A stretch of 64,000 bases of DNA, from NCBI GenBank assembly GCA_944474755.1, contig OX104125.1, forward strand, positions 42,671,899-42,735,898. Direction: 5' to 3'. The notes under the pieces are model-generated. The model was not told the DNA's origin and did not search any database. It saw only the letters and a list, made by a program, of their open reading frames with translations. This document shows positions 1 through 12,200 of this stretch, piece by piece. The DNA comes from Limnoperna fortunei. Taxonomy: Eukaryota; Mollusca; Bivalvia; Mytilida; Modiolidae. Position 1 is the stretch's first letter. Every line of letters starts with the position of its first letter. Made by a program: the position numbers and the translations under genes.

Positions 1-669
1 TACTACTCGACCGTAATATTCTCTAAAACACTGTTAAAAATTTCAATTGACCTTCGTATTAATGCAGTTTCTAATGCCCAGTGCAGAGTGTATTTTCCAG
101 ATACCACTCGACCGTAATATTCTCTAAAACAGTTAAAAATTTCAATTGACCTTCGTATTATTGCAGATTCTTATGCCCAGTGCAGAGTGTATTTTCCAGA
201 TACTACTCGACCGTAATATTCTCTAAAACACTGTTAAAAATTTCAGTTGACCTTCGTATTAATGGAGTTTCTAATGCCCAGTGCAGAGTGTATTTTCCAG
301 ATACTACTCGACCGTAATATTCTCTAAAACACTGTTAAAAATTTCAATTGACCTTCGTATTAATGCAGTTTCTAATGCCCAGTGCAGAGTGTATTTTCCA
401 GATACTAAACCGTTATATTCTCTAAAATACTGTAAAAAATTTCAATTGACCTTCGTATTAATGCAGTTTCTAATGCCCAGTGCAGAGCGTATTTTCCAGA
501 TACCGCTCGACCGTAATATTCTATTAAATACTGTTAAAAAAATTCAATTGACCTTCGTATTAATGCAGTTTCTAATGCCCAGTGCAGAGTGTATTTTCCA
601 GATACCACTCGACCGTAATATTCTCTAAAATAATGTTAAAAATTTCAATAGACCTTCGTATTAATGCAG
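1..669. repeat. Satellite-like tandem array, unit about 101 bp
   Basis: Seven consecutive units begin with a TAC(T/C)ACTCGACCG-like motif at positions 1, 102, 201, 302, 403, 501 and 603; the last is cut short near 669. Units differ by a few substitutions and 1-4 base indels, so the array is moderately aged. It begins at the window edge, so its true length is unknown. By comparison with copies A and B it should sit in intron 2 of copy 0, just beyond exon 2 (844-927). Open frames across it repeat with the unit and are not genes. Confidence 0.95.
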
Positions 670-843
670 GGTGATTAATAAAGCAATAAAGCAGGATTCA
701 CATTCTCTTATTCTCAACTGACTTTTGTGCAGTACATATCTCAAATATTGTAATCAGTTATGCAGTGTTCATAGTCAATGAAAAAAAAAATTTATTTTGA
801 ACTTTTATCTACCTTGATAGCAACATTTGTTAATCTCTGTTAC

Positions 844-2587
844 CTGTTTGAGAGTCCCATTTAGAGGTTACAGATGTTGGATTTATACCAACTGGTTGGC
901 TGCTTTGACACAAAGCAAAGTAAATGCAGGATTTTTAAAAAAGTATTAATGTGTAACCTAATTATGATTGGGTAATTCTTTCCTGTAAATTGTTTTAAAC
1001 AAACAATTGTTTAATTCTAATTAATTTCTCCTCAGTTTTGCCTCGTTTTATTAAACTGCAACACCTTGTAAAAAGGGTTATGAATGTCAAGATTTTTTTT
1101 AAGGTTTGAATGCTAAGACTTATTTAAAGTTTATGAATGTTAAGACTTTTTAAAGGTTTATGCATATAAAGACTTAATTATTAAACAGTACCAGTATCTG
1201 CCTGATAACGTTAACCAAATGCTGCACTTCGCTGGCAAAAGTTGTATTCTACTTGTTATTTTGTTTGACTTGTGATTTACACCAAGCTTTGCTATATTAT
1301 AAGATTCGGATTGGGTGTGGACAAGACGGATTACTCGGTGAGAACCCCTACGACAGACAGAAAAAAAAACAAAATGATAAATAATAATTAAAATTTCTAC
1401 CGGTCTTTTCTTCAAACTTGACACAATTCAAAACCTTACAGTTTAATCATAACGTCATCTTTCATGGTTTTTAAAAAAAACATTTTGGACTCATGCCGGG
1501 TCATTTGATATTTGTGCACAGTACTTATTGTCAGTACTTTAGTGCCAATACTCATTCCTACATGTTAACAATGAGATTACCAGTATGAAGAGTAGTTTTT
1601 AAAGTTTTATTATGAACTATTCGATGTAAAATACGCAAAACAAAAAATACTCATTTACAGTTTTTAGCTATTGCACTTTATACTATTAATTAATTATTTA
1701 TTATCATTTTCTCGTCATCCAAGTATCATTTTTGCTATTTTGCCATTTAGGTAGTTGACTGTTTTATTTGAAGAAGATACTAAATCTTCAACTGTTTAGT
1801 ATTTCCATGATAATATTACATATATTATTAATATGAACATAGGCGCAGCCTAAATTTGAACATCGCACATTTATTGTTCATGACGTTATGTCATAGCACC
1901 CTAACAATGCCACTGCATTCCAGACATGACGTCTTTCTTTATTATGTTAATGGTGTCACACAAAATAGAGCGTTTCAAAATTAGTCTGAAATTTTTGTTG
2001 TTTATTTTAGAATTTCGATCGATGTCAAATTCATTTTTTTAGTCTTTTAAACTTATTTTTGTGCTCGTCTTCAATATTTTCTCAGCTACCGTTTAAAATG
2101 GGTTTGTTCATATGAATCAGGTGACTTTTTCCACACACCCGTTACCTTACAAAGTTACTACTTCTAGGTGTTTTTCGTGTTTAATTATACGTAAACTGTT
2201 TTATTTTTGACCAGTTTTGATCCGTTATTTTACTGTATAAGAGCAAGTAATATCTAAGATAAATTAGCATCTTACTGTTTTATTCCCATTATTCTTCTTT
2301 AAAAAAAACGAACATTTTATTTCTGAGATTTAATGTAGGGATTTACCCTCAGATTGTAGACCATAAGATAACTGATTTTAACCTAAATGTTGAATTATAT
2401 TTTATTTTTGTAACTTTAAAGTTTCTAATTCACACATACATTTATTTTCTTCGTTATTTGTTTCGTGTATTGCTGTCAATAAATAAATAATAAATAAATA
2501 AATAAATAAATAAGTAAATAAATAAATAAGCATACCTTTTATTTGTAAAATGATCAGAATGAACATTAGTTCACGTCTAACATACAT
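844..2587 (-). CDS. Copy 0: first two exons of a third cadherin-like paralogue (partial)
   Basis: Exon 1 (2536-2587) starts with ATG at 2587, encodes a basic then hydrophobic signal peptide beginning MYVRRELMF, and ends in phase 1 at a GT donor. Exon 2's homologue (844-927) is 84 nt, the same length as in A and B, and stays open; it reads C-x3-QPVGINPTSVTSK against C-x3-QTVGVIPTSAISK in copy A. Its donor (AG/GTAACA after 844) is good, but the base triplet where copy A has the CAG acceptor is CCT here (928-930), so splicing of this exon is doubtful. Exon 3 and beyond would lie left of the window. Intron 1 aligns with intron 1 of copy A (for example 1515-1640 with 28780-28930). Whether copy 0 is functional cannot be judged from two exons. 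Confidence 0.72.
930..2477. other. Intron 1 of copy 0, no gene seen
   Basis: This stretch holds short open frames only, none resembling a known family. The part around 1500-1640 is recognisably the same sequence as 28780-28930 in intron 1 of copy A, which shows that the tandem duplication included intron sequence. Confidence 0.6.
2479..2530. repeat. (AAAT)n microsatellite beside exon 1 of copy 0
   Basis: An AAAT/AATA tract begins immediately downstream (minus-strand sense) of the exon 1 donor. The same tract occurs at the same place in copy A (29775-29821) and in reduced form in copy B (56341-56363), so it predates the duplications. Confidence 0.9.
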
Positions 2588-2683
2588 TTTAGAAGAGAAC
2601 ACAACCTATGCAAGTTGTGTTAATGTAGGAAAATGTAGAAAATGGTGTATGGGCAATAAACTACAGAGATTTATATTACAACA

Positions 2684-2714
2684 ACCCATTTCATATCCAG
2701 TGAAAACCAGTCTC
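2684..2714 (-). promoter_or_regulatory. Conserved block upstream of exon 1, copy 0
   Basis: A short block (CATTTCATATCCAGTGAAAA on the plus strand) lies about 100 bp upstream of the start codon. It recurs almost unchanged upstream of copy A (29997-30025) and copy B (56519-56548) and stands out against more diverged flanks. It could be promoter or 5' UTR; the role is inferred from position only. Confidence 0.4.
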
Positions 2715-5270
2715 TCTTACTATTATGTTCATTATTTGATATTTTTATTGATTGTTGACAATCATTTTATTGTGATACACAATTTGATTATTATAAAGGC
2801 ATTGACTTTAATATTAAACGAAATCTATTTTAATGTTTTTATGAATGCCATTCGGAGTGGAAATACATTACAAAGCTTACAAAAAAGATACAGTGCATGT
2901 TTTTCTTAATTTACAGCAATGTATTGTTTTAGTCAATTTGAGGGAAAGAAATCATTTAGCTATTTTAGTAATAAGAAAAAAAGAGATAATGCAATTTTTC
3001 GACAGAAGCATTTATTTAAATATAAAAATGGACTAGAATAAGATGTGACAGACGGAAAAAGAACGATTCGTTTAAAAACAAATGCACTAACTCAATCTAC
3101 TTATTTAGATATTTAAAATATATATATAACCATCGATCAACGCCACAAAGATGTGTATTGTTAAAAGCTATTATCTTTTATTGCAAGGTCTAAAGCATCG
3201 TGACAATGTCACCATTTGTTACTAAAAAACGGGTTAAGGTTTACATTATTATGTGAGAAAATTGTCAGACAATTTAATCGGATTCAACGTTTGTAATTAT
3301 TTGTAATATTGTTGTTGCATATTGGGAATTTAAAAACATAAGTCAATAGTTAATCATTGTATGTCTTTTGGACACGATAACATTATAATATCTTATTTAT
3401 TCTGACTGAACAACAGATTTAAATCTGGTCCACATACCATATGGTAAAAGTGGTCACGTTTACTCTACTTGTGCTAGCGAATAAACGTGTGATTTTTTTA
3501 GAGAAATTGTTTGACGTTATCTCGACAAAAACGTCTTTATTTCGTTTTACCATAGTAGTGCCCGGCTGACGTAAATATAGACAAATGTCGACAGCAAGCG
3601 GCGAATTCGGGCAGAGGCTTTTTGCTACCTTTTTACATTCCTTCGAGCCATCTTTGAAAATATCACAATGGTCATGGCAGCATGATGTTGCTGTATTATC
3701 ATTAGGTTTCTGTCTGACTTTCCTGATATATAAATACGGGTTTTGGGTTTAACCGTAGGAATGTTGTATAATTTTATTAAAGGTTATTTATATCAAAATG
3801 TATACACGATTTTTAATGAGGTTAAGGTATCCGACCCATAATTAAAGTCACCGTTTCAGTTTATTTTTCGACCAAGAAATACAGCTTTATTAAATTAATC
3901 TATTGCTAATTAATGATATAAATTAAATATGTTGTTTTATTTTGAGCCAATGTTAACAGTTTTGAGCAAAAAAGTTAGTTACTCAAATAGTATGTCCGAT
4001 ATTTGCCGTAGATTACCGAGGTCTGCTCCACTGAAAAACAATGGACATCCAGGATACCAAATATGATCACGTGGTCAATTGTGGTCCGGATACCTTTTAA
4101 TTCTCATGCCTACGGTTAAATTTTGTTTGGATATTTTTCAACAATGGTTATTATAAAGACGTTTAAAGCATTTTTGCATCGTTTGCAGATTTGGTATGAT
4201 TGGATTTAGGTGAAATAGAGCTTAGTCATTGATATAAATGCCCGTGTGCCTCAACATACATACTTTGTACAGGTGTTGTTATAAAACCCCCATCAAATAG
4301 TTGCATTCGTTGGTGTATTGTATCAAAGGATGTTGACTAATGAATAATTGACTTATTGTTTATCGTCTCATCGTTAGGACATATTAACATGTTATAAAAT
4401 GTTAAAAGAAGAAGAGCGAACTAAACGAAGAACATTAAACGGTAATTAAGTAAAAAAAAAAAGCACATGTAAATATTTTTGATGCTAGTTTACACAACAA
4501 AAATATGTAATACTTTACATATTTCATAAGAAACATCTAGAAATGAAAACAAATATACGTGCACGAAGTTCAAATCTACAGCAAACGTAGGTGTATTATA
4601 ATTTCAGATGAAACGCATACAAAGGAACTTTAACTAATAAAACGGATCGTGTTCAATATTTCAGTTTTTATAAATCAGATAAAAATGTTCACTCTATACA
4701 CTTAGATGAAACTGATCAACACTCAACAGATGACTGTTTAAGTCAAAAACATTGACTGACTGGATTGGATATTTTATAACGTCCAGTGAGCCGTATTTCA
4801 GCTATATTTAGGACGAGAACAAGTTAGCAAACAACAATCAATTCGGAAATAAGGACTAAAGGGCAAGAATTTTGATTGTCACTGGGAATGTATGGGATAT
4901 GGGTAGGGGCGAAAATAAATTATCATTTTGCACCGGCTACGAGACAGGGATACAAAGATTCACTTAAGAAAGTAAGCATCAGATCCGGTCACATACATTT
5001 ACTAAACACTCTTAATGTGCTTCCAGTTTGTGATCTATACATGCATTAACGTGGCACTTTCCGTACACGACAGAATCAGCTTAACGGTCAACAGATAAAA
5101 TTATATTGACAAAAGACCAAATATCTTTTGAAAACACGCACGTTTCAAACTAAAGTGGGTAAAAGAAGCCCTAAAATCCAAACGTGTACTCGGTTTCTCT
5201 GGAAAATGTCTTCCGCTATGCTTCGTTAAAGACAATTGCAGTGTTACATGTCTCAGTAACAAATCATAAA
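2715..5270. other. Intergenic stretch without a recognisable gene
   Basis: AT-rich sequence between the 5' end of copy 0 and the 3' flank of copy A. I see no coding signature. A dispersed repeat near 4740-4920 has an inverted relative at about 8530-8700. Confidence 0.55.
4740..4920 (+). repeat. Dispersed repeat, inverted relative of 8530-8700
   Basis: The segment containing GTATTTCAGCTATATT, a GACAAGAACAAGT-like stretch and CACTGGGAA-GTATGG reappears in reverse complement at about 8530-8700, with matching order of the sub-blocks. Family unknown. Confidence 0.6.
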
Positions 5271-5277
5271 TATCCTA

Positions 5278-6400
5278 AGAAAATAGCAAAGAAAACCGAC
5301 TGAACAACAAGAGCCAAGAGTCAAGCGACAGTTACAAATCCGGATATTGACAAACGCAACACAAAAACCAAAAAAAAAACACAAAAAAAACAGAAAGAGA
5401 GTAACCGGAACCCAATTAAAACCATGGGTGCACTCAGCTGCTCGTAAGCAGTGCCTGGCTCTAATTAGACACCCTTCGAGTTACTCATTGTCATGTCTAG
5501 GGAAAAGTCAAATCCAGGAATAGGAAACACTACATATGACTTAGCGATAATGTCAGATCGTGTTTGAGACACTGATTTCCCATAACGAATTAAGGCATGG
5601 TGACGACCATATAACTTCTGGAGAGATAACATCAACCTAGGTACCAAAAACCCTTGTTTAAGTAGTTTAGCAGTCAACAGAAGTTATTGGTCTAGAACAT
5701 CAGAATACCTATCGCATGATCTTGAATAACATATAAGTTGTGAACACCATACGATGGAGCTGCTGGAATGTTGCTGTCGATGAATGGCAAGTTGACAATT
5801 GGAAAGTTGAAGTCATAACTTTTGTCGTAGAGTCTAGTTTGTAATTTTCCTGAGTCTATTTCTAGAAGTTGGTCTAAGTAACAGGCTGACCTTAGTGTAT
5901 TGGTGGTGTCTTTAACTCCAAGCTCGCTATGGTATATTGAATGTAAATAGTCACCAAATTTAGCATTGTTGAGGGACAACACATAATCAATATATCGGAA
6001 TGTTAAAATAAAGGTCAGGGCCAGTGTCTTTTCTTTCTTCTACAGTAGGCCTTCTAGGAACTCAGCATCATAAGAGTACAAAACAGGTCGGCGAGGAGAG
6101 GAGCACAATTAGTACCCATTGGAATACCAACAGTCTGTTGAAAAACAGGTCCTCCAAACATGACGAATATGTTGTCAATCAGAAAATCTAACATATGACA
6201 GATTCGGGCTTTTGTATATTTAGTATAAGATTCATTGATGACGAAGTAAGTTCTGTCTTGAATAATTAACGAGTATTTATACCGTCTCTTTTCGTTGTGC
6301 TTGAAAAAGCAGCGTTTTATAAGATCTTTAAACCTGGTTAAAGTTACTTTAAATAAGTAAATCCAATTGGCGACAAAAAATCTGAATTATTTGTGAACCT
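5278..6400 (-). mobile_element. Penelope-like retroelement relic (reverse transcriptase C-terminal part plus 3' end)
   Basis: On the minus strand, broken frames spell a reverse transcriptase of a family I recognise as widespread in bivalves and most similar to Penelope-like elements. A QQTVGIPMGTNCAP-type motif lies near 6090-6160, an active-site region reading RYIDYVLSLNN near 5960-6000, and then thumb/C-terminal blocks (IKDTT-like, LYDKSYDFNFPIVN, the GFLVPRL and YGRHHALI region) down to about 5465. The second catalytic aspartate of the usual Y-x-D-D box is Tyr here. A frameshift separates the IPMGTN block from the YID block. The 3' non-coding end runs to about 5278 and is shared with fragments at 47686-48003, 46600-46830, 51033-51195 and 56745-57130. 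No GIY-YIG domain was seen. Assignment to Penelope-like rather than another RT class is from recollection of motifs. Confidence 0.7.
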
Positions 6401-6916
6401 GCTCAATCCATTCATCACGTAACCTATACCTCGTTTTGAGATTTAATTTTGTTATGAGTAATTAACCTCCACTTAAAATTTTATGATGGAAATGTATTCA
6501 GTCGACTGAAGGCACTGCTAATACCTAAATTATAAAACGATTTGAAGCATATAGCTGAAAAATCATAAAAGTTACCTGCAAACAAGTCTGACGTTACATT
6601 AATCATAGCATTTATTTAAATTACTTACGAGCAAGAAACCTACGCTGTTGTTTTTGATATTTGTATATATTAATTTCTATTTGGAACAGGTAAGGATATG
6701 TTTAACATTTAAATGTATGAACTTTCTATATTTTTTTAAACACATTGCCATGATGTCGGTTGGAGTAGGAAAAATCGGAGATCGCAAATATCATGATATT
6801 GTTTCAACACATACGCATTAAAACGTTTTGTTAACATCGACATATGCTTTATGTATTTCATCCATGCAAATCCCTACAATGACTAAACGCATACAAATCA
6901 ATTATATATTAAATGT

Positions 6917-7183
6917 TTTTGTTTGTTTGATTGAATCGTGTTTTAACGCCACTTTCAGCAATTTTTTAGCTATATCGTGGCGTCCAGTTTTTATTGGGGG
7001 AGGAAGCCGTAGTACCCGGAGAGAACGTCCGACCTGTGGTAGGAAAACTGGCAATCCTTGTCAATTAGGATTGGAGTCGAGTACCCCTGCCCGCAGTGAG
7101 AATCGAACCCGCAATCTCAGTGTTGACAGACCACGTGATCAATAGTATACGAACTATCTTAATCACTCGGCCACCGAGGCCCC
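6917..7183 (-). mobile_element. tRNA-derived SINE, near full length
   Basis: Read on the minus strand, it starts GGGGCCTCGGTGGCCGAGTG (a class II tRNA-like head with an A box), has a GGTTCGATTC B box, a conserved body with a GACAAGGATTGCC block and a CTAGACGCCA-like block, and ends in the CAAACAAACA-type tail. It lacks the tRNA acceptor-stem pairing needed for a functional tRNA. The same family occurs about eight more times in the window. Confidence 0.88.
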
Positions 7184-7329
7184 CTATATTGAATGTAAAT
7201 ATACATTTTGCAAACATCAAACAAATGTACTTTTAAAACAAAAAAAAACTTTTATTTAAAAAAAATTAAAACTGGATATACATTGTGTTTGTATGCATTA
7301 TGCACGTTTACACATTTAATTGGATGCTC

Positions 7330-7425
7330 AATAGTTTGGAGGTTTGACAGGATGAGTCCTGATTATTCGAAACACGCGTCTGGCGTAGTAAATTTCCGAT
7401 TACCTTAGTATCTTTGATAATATTT
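7330..7425 (-). repeat. Fragment of CAGACGCG-type conserved bivalve repeat
   Basis: The minus strand reads ATACTAAGGTAAT, then CCAGACGCGTGTTTCG, then a GGACTCATC block. This order matches the repeat seen at 13566-13720 and 45930-46090. I remember the family as common in mussel genomes; its class is not clear to me. Confidence 0.6.
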
Positions 7426-7429
7426 TATT

Positions 7430-9200
7430 TTCTATTACTCATAAATAATGATATGTCAAGGAAAACGTATCGGTGTTTTATAATTTATGACGTACGCTTA
7501 ATGTTTTCCATTGTATATGTTAGAACATTACTTTACTCCTTTTATTAACTTCTGTTCATTTAAGAAATAATTCATTCGGGTACGAATAGATACTGATTTT
7601 ACCACTGGTTCGCCCTTTCTTCCAAATATTTAAAATGTGGGTATAATGGGGCAACCTGTGATAAAAACAGTACATATTGTGGTATAAACTCTCACATTAA
7701 ACTTGACTACAAAATGACGAAATATTACAAAAAATGAAATAGAATAAAATAAAAGTGACACACAAAGAATATGTCATTCTGATATTCATTTCATGCAATT
7801 TCTATAGTCTTCGAGGCCTTTGCATAGGGAATTTTCGTCTTGGCTCTTTTTTGGCTTTGCTACAAGAAAACCAAACTGCATATGCACTTTGGAGTAATGT
7901 TCAAGCTTCGTTTTTAATTACAGGAAAACAATCATATATTTCACGTAAAAAGAATAAACAGTGTATTGTACTTTAATATAATTATTTCTTCGCAACATTT
8001 TCAAACATATGCATGCGGTATAATATTGCAGTACTGAATATCTTCTAAAATTACTTGACAAAGGTGAAAATATTGCTAACAAGATATTTATTACATTATG
8101 TTTAAAATAGTACAAGATAAGGAAAACAATAAAATATTTGTGTATATTGTTATATGAAGTGTAATATGCATCTGCAGACACCTGTAATAAACAATACTGG
8201 CGGTTGACCAGTTGTAGGCCTGTGTCCATGTTATCGCCAATATTCGTTTTTCGGCTTGCTAGGGCATGTGCATTTGTTTTTTTTCTGTACTCTATGAATC
8301 AGAAAAATATATCAGAGCACCAATGTTTGTCTTACCAACAGAGCAGCCCATCACGTTCCCAGGTGGTGTATAGGGGAAATCCTATTGTTGGAGGGTGTCA
8401 GGTCATAATGCGGAAAGCTTGGCCGCGGACTGTAGTGGGTAACGTGTTTGGAGAATGCCACGTTCATTGCACGACAAAGAGCCCTTTGTTAATTTTGAAA
8501 AAGAGTATGCTTATTGTAGCCGCTACAACAGGCTAAATTTTCCGCCCCATACTTTCCCAGTGGTATCCAAAATTCTGTTCCCTATATCCAATACCCATGA
8601 TTTATTGTTTGTTTACTTGTTCTTGTCCTGAATATAGCTGAAATACTGGTCGCTGAACTTAAAACAAACATCAAATATCAAATCAATCTTGTTTGTTTTG
8701 CAAACCACGATCTTTGCGACACTCAACAATTTTTGTTGAAAAAACGCAATAAAACGTCATGGTGATAACTGGTACACATCACTATAACAAACACGACAAT
8801 CGGGTACTTAAAGGTTATATGTTTGTCTTGGGATCAGCATTAATATTATGGGGCCTCACCCGGGAGAACATTGACGAAATCTCTCTGAAAATAGCTATAA
8901 CTGGGACACATTCAGCACTGTTCTCATTATTATAATAAAAATTCTATAATTTAATAACAATCACTTTTCAAAGAAATTTCATAACATACTATGTTTTAAA
9001 AGAAAACGCATGCTGTTATAAGAAAAACGCTGTAGCTGTTATTTGTTTTTGAACTCACCAAAAAATCACATATATTAGTGAAGTACAAACTGTGATGAAA
9101 TGTAACCAGTGTACACTAATAATTATAGCGTCAAATCATCTTATTTTAATTTTAAAACTATATATATGATTTTTTGCAATAATTATTAACAACACTGAAT
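7430..9200. other. 3' flank of gene A, no gene seen
   Basis: No coding signature. About 7690-8240 matches 36650-37130 downstream of copy B, including a shared CATTCTGATATTCATTT block, so the duplication unit includes the 3' intergenic sequence. The inverted dispersed repeat is at 8530-8700. Confidence 0.6.
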
Positions 9201-9204
9201 AAGA

Positions 9205-9210
9205 TTTATT
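9205..9210 (-). promoter_or_regulatory. Probable poly(A) signal of gene A
   Basis: AATAAA on the minus strand, about 45 bp downstream of the stop codon at 9255-9257, is a plausible polyadenylation signal for the copy A transcript. Confidence 0.5.
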
Positions 9211-9254
9211 ATGTTCATATATATGTACGTTTCCAATATCTGCAAAGTCAATAT

Positions 9255-12200
9255 TTACCGTTTTGCGGTCTTCCCCTCAGAAACTGCTTTGCCTATGGCG
9301 TAGATCACTACACATACTGCGCCAAACAATGCAAACATCGCAGGAACAAACCACGCCATGTTTGGTGCATATGTAAAGAACGTTCTGTAGAGTGTTGTTT
9401 TTTCAGGTCCAATTGGAGGTACTGATGTATCAGGAATCACTATGGTTATATTTGTGCTGGTATCAAGTCCTCCAACATCCACAGCATATATTCTGAATCT
9501 TAGAATAGATTTCTCAGGGTACCCAGTCAACAGCGCTATCGTGTTAACGGTGCCATCATTGGAAACCTTGAAAAGACTATATGCGATACTCTCTTGCTCT
9601 ATATAGTAAATAAAGGTTCCTAAAACAAATATATAAGTAATGATAATGACAATTATTTTGGGGGCTTAGTTGTTGAGCGGTAAAGGTAGCTAGTCTACTA
9701 CTGATCACGTGGTCTTTTAAACCTGCGGTTGCGGATTTGAGTATCACTGAGAGCACGGTGTGCTCGGCTCCAATCCTAATTGACAAGGATTACCAGTTTT
9801 TTACTGTAGGTTTGAGGTTTCGTGAGTACTCTGAGTTTGACACTAATAAAACTGAACGTCAAAGATATAGCTAAAAGATTGATGAAAGTAGCGTTAAACT
9901 CTATTTATACAAACATATTCATTTGTATGTGAATGTTCCAAGCATTTGTGTATGACCTATATATTATATTCAATCTTTCCTGTGATGTGCATTTGCAAAT
10001 TTTAGAATATGTCTGAAAGTATGTTGTTCTGTTATTAAGGTTTATATGAGAACTTTGTTTTGTTTTGTCTACTATATTTAAGAAAAATGTGATTTATAGT
10101 TTTGGGAACGCAAAGAAAAAAGTAGGCTGTAAACATTTTGACACTAAAATGTATAATTTTCCTACCATAACGGCCAACATCTGCGTCTTTGGCTAGGACT
10201 TGTCCTATCTTGGTGCCGACAACTGTGTTTTCACGCACAAAAAAGGTGTATTCGGCATGTTGAAACACTGGACTATTGTCGTTTTCATCAATGATAGTAA
10301 TATTTAGATTTGCAGTATCTGAATATACCCCATCTGAGGCGTATACCTGACACAATAAATTCGACGGCGTACCGCTAACATCGAGATCATACTTGACGGC
10401 ATAGGATAGGAAGCCATTTGTCTTATTCATGTTCAGTCTACCTGTGTCAGCCCCACAATCAAACGAAAACATTAACTTGTCTCCATCCGGGTCTGAACAT
10501 TGGTAATAAGGATTTTGCAATAATGTTCCAGCCTGTAATGATATAAAATGTGGACTTTTATATTTAAATGATAATAAAGTGTAATTATTAAATTTATTTC
10601 AAATAATTTTAATGAATTACTGTCTATGGGCCATAATGCTCACGTAATGTCTAAACTACACAGAATTGCAGGGTTCTGATGATTAAATAGAGCTTAAATC
10701 ACAGCACATATTCGGTGCATCTGTAGATCAGACCGTTTTAATTTTTTTAGAAATCGTGCCCATACTCTTTGAAACGCTAGCAAACGTTTTGCTAATCGTA
10801 GACAAAACCGTATTAGCACTAATTGTTCGCTGCTATGTTTCGACAGTATTGCTGCATGTAGGTTCAGTAGCCGCGATGAACCGATTTATCAGATGGCGAC
10901 AGACAGCCATGATGAACCGATTTATCAGACGGCGACAGACAATACCTCTGTTCTATCATGGATAGTAACTTGTGGTCTACCTCTTTGTGGCCGGTCATTT
11001 GTGTGGTTTGTTTTATTGACACGTGTCCGCAGGCGGTCCAGGAACCACAGTTGAAGTTGATTGTTATAAATCTAGCGGATTGCCCAGAAAGTCGACCAAT
11101 GGATTGTTGTGGACTCATAGATTCTGTGTCAAAACTGATAGTGACAATCCTGTTATATACATTTAACTTTAAAAAAATTACCATCAAGTGTGTCTCTCGA
11201 GAAGCCTAAGGTAAAGACGTTCTTTAAATAATCATTCAAGCGCATATTTAATTTAAAAGTTACATGTGCTTACGATAACTTGTGTTACATGTGTAGCAAC
11301 TAAAAAAACTTGAACTATCAACGTTTTAATTATTATATGTAAGGTCTTTTAGAAAATTTTCTTAAATGCGACTTCTGTTGGCGGTTCAGTATATAAAGCA
11401 CAATGATTGAATACTGCATATTTTTAAGAATAATGTTCGGCCATGTTGTCTTTGCAATAAGTCATATGTACTATTTTTATGTGTGTTGTCAGTTTGTCAT
11501 GTTTAGACCAAGATCCGCTCGACAGAAACTACAACCAAATTGTTTAAGTATGTACGAAAAGGAAACAAAAATTCTACAATTCACGAATTTGTTTGAATAC
11601 TCAAACTTGATTTTTGATATTTATGAATTAACACAAATTTACATAAGACTTGCAAGTTTAATACATACAGTGCCTTCGGCCGCAGATAACATGTATGATT
11701 TCTTTGCGAACGTTGGCGGTTCATTTACATTCAGTATGTTTATTGTCAAAATTCCAGTATCAGTCATAAAACTATCGGTAACTGTAAGGGTAAGCAAAAA
11801 GGTCTTGTATGTAATTGTTTCATAGTCGATAGCGGCCAGGGTCAAGATCCCTCCATCTGAAATATTTATTAAATACTAAATAAAGCAAAATAGTTGAGCT
11901 TCAGTTTCAATGGATTAAGCAACAATGATACTTTATTGTTGTAATTAAAGTGGTAAACCGTTCGGCTTCATTTTTTATTTGATATCTGACATCGCTTTAT
12001 TTATCGCTGGGATATCTAACATCGCTGCTTCAATGATAATGTATGTTATTATTGTTGATCAGTTATAGAACATGGAAAAGATTTTGGTGCTGGGATATAC
12101 ATCTATTTTGTCGTTAGTAAGGAAAGTTAGGAAGTTAGTAAAGGATATGGTGATAATGATGAATCAGCCTCCACATTCCGTTTTATTAGAAAAAACATTC

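Noticed and set aside
281..628. Open frame of 115 codons
   Set aside because: It runs through the 101-bp satellite and its protein repeats with the unit, so it is a by-product of the repeat.
6828..7183. tRNA-like sequences at the heads of the SINEs
   Set aside because: They have A and B boxes but fail to form a proper acceptor stem and continue into the SINE body, so no tRNA gene is called here or at the other SINE copies.
10864..11187. Minus-strand open frame with a repeated YCLSPSDKSVH segment
   Set aside because: It lies inside intron 17 of gene A, the repetition comes from the 36-bp duplication, and copy B does not conserve it.
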